NCBI GenBank assembly: GCA_023405705.1
Contig: JAEXXR010000192.1
Location: forward strand, 1 to 10,310
From: Actinomycetes bacterium
GTDB taxonomy: Bacteria > Actinomycetota > Thermoleophilia > Solirubrobacterales > Solirubrobacteraceae
Length of the DNA: 10,310 bases
Direction of reading: 5' to 3'
Shown one piece after another: positions 6,490 through 10,310 of the stretch. A program made the translations under genes and the position numbers. How positions within the stretch are numbered: position 1 is the first letter of the stretch; every line of letters starts with the position of its first letter. The notes under the pieces are model-generated. The model saw nothing but the letters and a program-made list of their open reading frames with translations. It did not search any database and was not told the origin of the DNA.

Positions 6490-6501
6490 GGTCCGGGGGC
6501 T

Positions 6502-6507
6502 TCTATC
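6502..6507 (-). promoter_or_regulatory. Candidate -10 box of the deoR-like gene
   Basis: On the - strand TCTGATAGA precedes the ATG closely, with GATAGA as a possible -10 hexamer. It shares TCTGATA with the sequence before the crp-like gene. A start site seven bases downstream would leave a leader of only about five bases. No -35 hexamer is recognisable. Confidence 0.35.
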
Positions 6508-6519
6508 AGATCGGGCACG

Positions 6520-6544
6520 GGGCCCCGGCCAGCTGCCGGGGCCC
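6520..6544. other. 10-bp GC palindrome upstream of the deoR-like gene
   Basis: GGGCCCCGGC (6520-6529) and GCCGGGGCCC (6535-6544) form a perfect inverted repeat with a five-base loop. It lies where the -35 region of the deoR-like promoter would be, so it may be a repressor operator, or it may be a second terminator hairpin after the PIG-L gene. Confidence 0.45.
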
Positions 6545-6556
6545 GCGGGCCGACGG

Positions 6557-6586
6557 GGCGGGAGCGGCCGTGCCGCCGCTCCCGCC
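6557..6586 (-). terminator. Hairpin terminator of the PIG-L gene
   Basis: GGCGGGAGCGGC (6557-6568) and GCCGCTCCCGCC (6575-6586) make a perfect 12-bp stem with a six-base loop, starting five bases beyond the stop codon of the large - strand gene. No T-run follows, which is common in GC-rich actinobacteria. Confidence 0.65.
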
Positions 6587-6591
6587 GGGGT

Positions 6592-9500
6592 TCACCGGAA
6601 CGTGATCGTCAGCGTGCGCTTGCCGCTCGCGGCAAGCGTCGTCGAGACCTTCTTGCGGTCCTTGACGACGGTGACGACGACCTTCTGGCCGCGCTTGACG
6701 CGCTTGGCCGACTTGAGCGTCAGCGTCACCTTGCCGCGCGCGGTGCGGGTGACGCCCCGCTTGGCCTTCGCGAACCGCGCCGACGCCTTGAGCTTGCTGC
6801 TCTTCTTCGTCGCGCCCGACTCTCTGACGACGCACTTCACGGTGCGCCCTCTGACGACGGTGCAGGAGACGGCGACGCGGACCTTGCGCCCTCTCGCCTC
6901 TCTCCCTCCGCTCGGGCCTCTGGGACCCTGCGGGCCGGCCGGACCCTGCGGGCCCGGAACCGCTCTGGCGGTGTAGCTGGCCGTGCGCGCCATGTAGTCG
7001 CCGTCGCCGCTGTAGCGGGCGGTGACCGTGTGGCCGCGCGGCGTGTCGATCGCCGCGGTGGCCAGCTCGGCGCGGCCCTGCGCGTCGAGCTTGACCGGCG
7101 CGCCGACATCGGCGCCGTCGACCTGGAACTGCACGGTGCCGGTGGCGGCGCCCGGGAAGGGCGTCGTGCCGGCGACGCGGGCGCGCAGCTCGACCTCGGC
7201 CGGGCCGTCGGCGCCGGAGACCTCAGCCGCGCCGATGGTCAGCTTCGCCTGCGCCAGCGGCAGCTGGAGCGCCTGCACCTCGTCGGCCGGCGTCAGGTAC
7301 GAGACGAGCGCCGTGCCGTCGGCGGCGAGCTTCGCGCGGCCGGCGGCGTCGAGCGGGATCGTCACGCGCTGCGTGCCGGCGGTCACCGCGATCTCCTGCG
7401 AGGCGACGACGCGACCGCTCTGGTCGCTGCCCCAGGCGGGATAGCCGCCGTCGGTCACGTTGCAGGCGTCGAGGCCGAAGCTGCCGAGGTCGCGCAGCGA
7501 GGTCTCCGCCGTCGGTGCCGCGCAGCTGCTCGTGTAGACGGGGATCGACCCGGTCAGGCCGCTCCACAGGTAGACGCGAGCCGTGCCGCTGCCGCTCGAG
7601 CCGATCTCCAGCTCGGCGCCGGCGGCGTTCAGCTTCACGTCGCCGATCGTCAGGCGGTTGCTCGCCGGGGCGGGCGTGCGGCCGGCGATCGGGACGCCGT
7701 CACGTGCCGACTGCGCGATCGTCTGCGGCGAGGTCGTGCCGTCGAGGTTGGAGCTGGAGACGGTCGGCTCGTCCGGGGTGGTCGGACGGCCGGCCGGCGG
7801 CGTGTAGTTCGCCACTCTCGCATGGCCCCAGCGGTACGGCGCGGCCTGCACGCCGTTGATCGCCGACCACGCCAGACGGGTCTGGTTGACGTCGATGTGG
7901 CGCAGCGTCGTCGTGCCCGCCGCGGCGTTGTTGTCGTTGTCGTAGGGGGTGATGTTGAGCGCCATCCGGTCCGGGTCGACCGCGGCCGGCAGCACCGCCA
8001 TCGGGATCTTCACCTCGAGGTCGTAGCCGCCGCCGGTGTAGCCGTGGTCGACGGTCGTCTCGTTGGTGCCGACCCATCTGGCGGTCGATCTGACCTCGAC
8101 GCCGGGGGCGTTGGGGCCGTCGGCGACGGTCGCGGCGAGCGGACCGGTCGAGTAGCCCTGGTGGTTGTCGGCGTCGCGCGACCAGCAGGGGCCGTTGACC
8201 CCGTTGCCGTTCGTGTTCTCCGGGTCTCTCGTGTACGGGAAGACGCCCAGCTTGAACGTGTTGGCGGTGTCCATCATCGACTCGTTGGCGGTGCCGCGCG
8301 GGTCGATCAGGATCTCGACCGAGTCGGCGAGCCAGTGCGCGACGCACTCCGACGGGGTGACCGCGTAGCCCTGGTAGTCGTCCTGGACGTGGATCCAGAG
8401 GTAGAGCGCGTCACCTCTGTGCGAGACCTGCGCCCAGCTCGTTCTGGGGTCGCCGGGCGCTGCGCCGCCCTGGGTGCCGCAGTCGACGCCGTTGGGCGAG
8501 CATCTCTTGCCGCCCTCCCAGTAGCGGCCGATGTCGAGTCTCTCGCCGGTGTACTCGCCGGCGGTGTATCTGCCGTCGACGGTCGGGGCGGTCGCCGCCT
8601 CGGGGATCGTCGTGACCGGGACGACGGCGAGCGTCATTCTCTCGACGCCGCTGCCGGGGCTCGGCGCGTCGTAGGTCGTCTCGATCGAGACGGCGTCTCT
8701 CGGCGCCTGGTCGGCCGGCAGTCTCGTGTCGGTGTTGGTGACGTCGAAGGTGACCTCCGTGTCGGCGCCGGCGGCGAGCGTGCCGTAGGACTTCGTCGCC
8801 TGGTCGACGGTGAAGTTGGACGGCAGCGTCAGTCTCACGTCGCCGCTCTGCGCGACGGTCGACCAGTTGTGGACGTCGATCGTCAGCCTCTTCGTCTCGC
8901 CGACGCCGATCGACTGCAGCGCCAGGGAGCGGCCGAGGCGGCGCGCGAGCGGCGCGGTTCTCTCCGCCCACTCGTCGTACTCGGCCCAGGTGCCCCAGCG
9001 CTCGAGGCGGCCCTCGACGGGCGAGACGATCTGCACGACGCCGTCGGTGTAGCCGGTCGCCGAGCCGGAGGTGACGAGCGCGCTTATCTTCGCGTTGGCG
9101 AGCGTCGCGTTCGCGGCCGGCGTCACGGTGAAGGTGACCGCCGTCTCCGTCGAGGACGAGGTCGCCGGCAGCGCCTTCGTCGCGTTGTCGACGGTCCAGC
9201 CGGCCGGGACGGTCAGTCTGACGTCGCCCGCGGGGATCGTCGCGCCGCCGGACTTCAGCCGCACGGTCGCGTCGAACGACTGGCCGGGGATGTTGTAGAA
9301 GCGCGAGAAGGTCAGCCGCTGGGTCGTGCCGAGCGGGAGGCCGCCGGGATCCTGGACGGCGGCGCCGTAGAGGATCGCGTCGTCCTTGCCGGCGAGCGGG
9401 TTGGCGCTGCCGCCGACCGTGTTGGGCTGGAAGGGGACGGTCGCGAAGGTCTGCCCGAAGCGCGAGCAGGTGGGGTCGGCGACCTGCTGGTACATCGTGC

Positions 9501-10310
9501 GGCTCTGCGTCGGGTACGCGAGGCGGCCCTCGGCGGCGACCTGCGCCCACGACTTCGGCGTGCCGGCCGGCTTGCCCTGGACGTTGCCCTCGGGCCATCT
9601 GTACGGCGAGTCGTAGCCGAGCCAGACGCCGGCGACGGTGTCGTGGTTGGTCGCGGACGGGACGAAGCCGGTCGTGCAGTTCGCGGCGAGCGCGTTGCCG
9701 CCGGTGCCGGCCGTCGAGCCGCCGGAGAAGACCTTCTTGACCTGCCAGGTGGAGAGCGCGTCGGGCCCGGTCAGCTGCTCCGGGAACATCGTCGGGTCGG
9801 CCGCGGCCTGCATGCCCTCCCAGATGTAGCGGCCGGCCTGCTGGTGGTTGCCGTGGCCGGCGCCCTGGATCGTCGGGTTGAAGCCGAGGTAGACGTCGGG
9901 CTGCGTCATGCGGATGATCCGCGTGATCCGCCGCAGCGTCTCGTCCTGTCTCCAGAAGTACTGGGTCAGCGGGGCGCTGAGGTTGTAGAAGAAGTCGACG
10001 CGGTCGAGGTTGAAGATGTCGACCGTGCCGGAGCGGTAGTGCGCGACGCGGTCCTCGTTCTCGCGGCGCAGGCCGAGCGCGGGGCCGAGCTCGGTGCCGG
10101 CGCCGTTGCCGCCGCCCTCGCCGCGCGTGACCATGATGATCCCGCACTTGGTGCCGTAGCGGTCGTTCCAGACGCCGCACGGACCGATGATCGAGGTGTC
10201 GTCGTCGGGGTGCGCCCACTCCCCCATGACGTTGATCTTCACCCCCTTGCCGGCTCTGTAGACCGGCGCGGGCGCGGCTGCCGCCGTGCCCGCCGTTACG
10301 GCAGCGGCCC
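6592..10310 (-). CDS. Secreted multidomain PIG-L family deacetylase with CBM9-like domain (5' end beyond window)
   Basis: About 1,238 residues are visible; the N-terminus lies past the right edge. The first visible residues (AAAVTAGTAAAAPA) look like the end of a signal peptide, so export is likely. A PIG-L zinc deacetylase domain follows: AHPDDD (10198-10215), TRGEGGGN, and HGNH (9844-9855) as the second metal-binding site. Family members remove N-acetyl groups from GlcNAc-type sugars. Next come two NEW3-like beta domains (about 9050-9340 and 8640-8930), a CBM9-like carbohydrate-binding domain (about 7800-8590, opening TVDGRYTAGEY), a beta-rich stretch of unknown type, an Ig-like domain (about 6970-7240), five collagen-like triplets and a Lys/Arg-rich tail. 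The GTG at 10242 is not the start, since the frame stays open through the signal-like segment. A cell-surface glycan or amino-sugar deacetylase is inferred; the substrate is unknown. Confidence 0.88.
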   Translation of the reverse strand, partial: AAAVTAGTAAAAPAPVYRAGKGVKINVMGEWAHPDDDTSIIGPCGVWNDRYGTKCGIIMVTRGEGGGNGAGTELGPALGLRRENEDRVAHYRSGTVDIFNLDRVDFFYNLSAPLTQYFWRQDETLRRITRIIRMTQPDVYLGFNPTIQGAGHGNHQQAGRYIWEGMQAAADPTMFPEQLTGPDALSTWQVKKVFSGGSTAGTGGNALAANCTTGFVPSATNHDTVAGVWLGYDSPYRWPEGNVQGKPAGTPKSWAQVAAEGRLAYPTQSRTMYQQVADPTCSRFGQTFATVPFQPNTVGGSANPLAGKDDAILYGAAVQDPGGLPLGTTQRLTFSRFYNIPGQSFDATVRLKSGGATIPAGDVRLTVPAGWTVDNATKALPATSSSTETAVTFTVTPAANATLANAKISALVTSGSATGYTDGVVQIVSPVEGRLERWGTWAEYDEWAERTAPLARRLGRSLALQSIGVGETKRLTIDVHNWSTVAQSGDVRLTLPSNFTVDQATKSYGTLAAGADTEVTFDVTNTDTRLPADQAPRDAVSIETTYDAPSPGSGVERMTLAVVPVTTIPEAATAPTVDGRYTAGEYTGERLDIGRYWEGGKRCSPNGVDCGTQGGAAPGDPRTSWAQVSHRGDALYLWIHVQDDYQGYAVTPSECVAHWLADSVEILIDPRGTANESMMDTANTFKLGVFPYTRDPENTNGNGVNGPCWSRDADNHQGYSTGPLAATVADGPNAPGVEVRSTARWVGTNETTVDHGYTGGGYDLEVKIPMAVLPAAVDPDRMALNITPYDNDNNAAAGTTTLRHIDVNQTRLAWSAINGVQAAPYRWGHARVANYTPPAGRPTTPDEPTVSSSNLDGTTSPQTIAQSARDGVPIAGRTPAPASNRLTIGDVKLNAAGAELEIGSSGSGTARVYLWSGLTGSIPVYTSSCAAPTAETSLRDLGSFGLDACNVTDGGYPAWGSDQSGRVVASQEIAVTAGTQRVTIPLDAAGRAKLAADGTALVSYLTPADEVQALQLPLAQAKLTIGAAEVSGADGPAEVELRARVAGTTPFPGAATGTVQFQVDGADVGAPVKLDAQGRAELATAAIDTPRGHTVTARYSGDGDYMARTASYTARAVPGPQGPAGPQGPRGPSGGREARGRKVRVAVSCTVVRGRTVKCVVRESGATKKSSKLKASARFAKAKRGVTRTARGKVTLTLKSAKRVKRGQKVVVTVVKDRKKVSTTLAASGKRTLTITFR
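6910..6954 (-). repeat. Collagen-like Gly-X-Y stretch (five triplets) in the PIG-L protein
   Basis: The encoded peptide GPQGPAGPQGPRGPS is five perfect Gly-X-Y triplets. It separates the Ig-like domain from the basic C-terminal tail. It is too short for a stable collagen helix alone and probably acts as a stiff linker. Confidence 0.85.
8791..9228 (-). repeat. Two diverged copies of a beta-domain motif in the PIG-L protein
   Basis: Positions 9175-9228 encode GDVRLTVPAGWTVDNATK and positions 8791-8844 encode GDVRLTLPSNFTVDQATK. Thirteen of eighteen residues are identical, with no gap. They mark two NEW3-like domains that arose by internal duplication. Confidence 0.8.

Noticed and set aside
8411..10219. 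A 602-codon open frame on the - strand in another frame of the PIG-L gene
   Set aside because: The translation is almost all Arg, Ala, Pro and Gly, while the chosen frame has clear PIG-L and NEW3 motifs.

Overview
The window looks like a chromosomal stretch from a very GC-rich actinobacterium. Third codon positions are almost all G or C, GTG starts are common, and the groES promoter carries CIRCE heat-shock operators. Two traits would fit the Thermoleophilia (Conexibacter/Solirubrobacter-like): repeated use of the arginine codon AGA despite the GC content, and a secreted protein ending in a short collagen-like stretch plus a Lys/Arg-rich tail. That placement is an impression, not a demonstrated assignment. 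No tRNA, rRNA, CRISPR array, transposase or phage gene was seen, and no gene-free stretch exceeds 300 bases.

Left part (1-1656, + strand): a tight three-gene cluster of a Crp/Fnr-type regulator, a Nudix hydrolase whose start overlaps the regulator's stop by 11 bp, and a small ASCH-domain protein that begins 12 bp after the Nudix stop and resembles the YqfB type of N4-acetylcytidine amidohydrolase. It reads as one operon that may control and carry out nucleotide clean-up or salvage.

Middle (1657-3940, + strand): a classical heat-shock operon. Two perfect CIRCE palindromes flank a well-formed sigma-70-like promoter, followed by groES, groEL (GGM-rich C-terminus) and a strong hairpin terminator.

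3941-5722 (+ strand): one large orphan gene for an AlbA_2 (Schlafen-like) plus GHKL-type ATPase regulator with a probable winged-helix tail. Just before its start is an AT-rich 11-bp inverted repeat that stands out from the surroundings and is a good operator candidate. Its stop codon overlaps that of the convergent next gene within the four bases CTAG.

Right part (5719-10310, - strand): a DeoR/GlpR-family sugar-responsive repressor, preceded in transcription direction by a very large secreted protein that runs off the right edge. That protein has an N-terminal PIG-L (GlcNAc-type) zinc deacetylase domain, two NEW3-like beta domains, a CBM9-like carbohydrate-binding domain, an Ig-like domain, five collagen-like triplets and a basic tail. 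It is plausibly a cell-surface or exported amino-sugar/glycan deacetylase, and the neighbouring DeoR regulator may respond to the sugars involved, though the sequence does not prove that link.

Most genes belong to known families. The least explained parts are the AlbA_2/GHKL gene with its operator-like repeat, the Crp-Nudix-ASCH operon, and the multidomain deacetylase.
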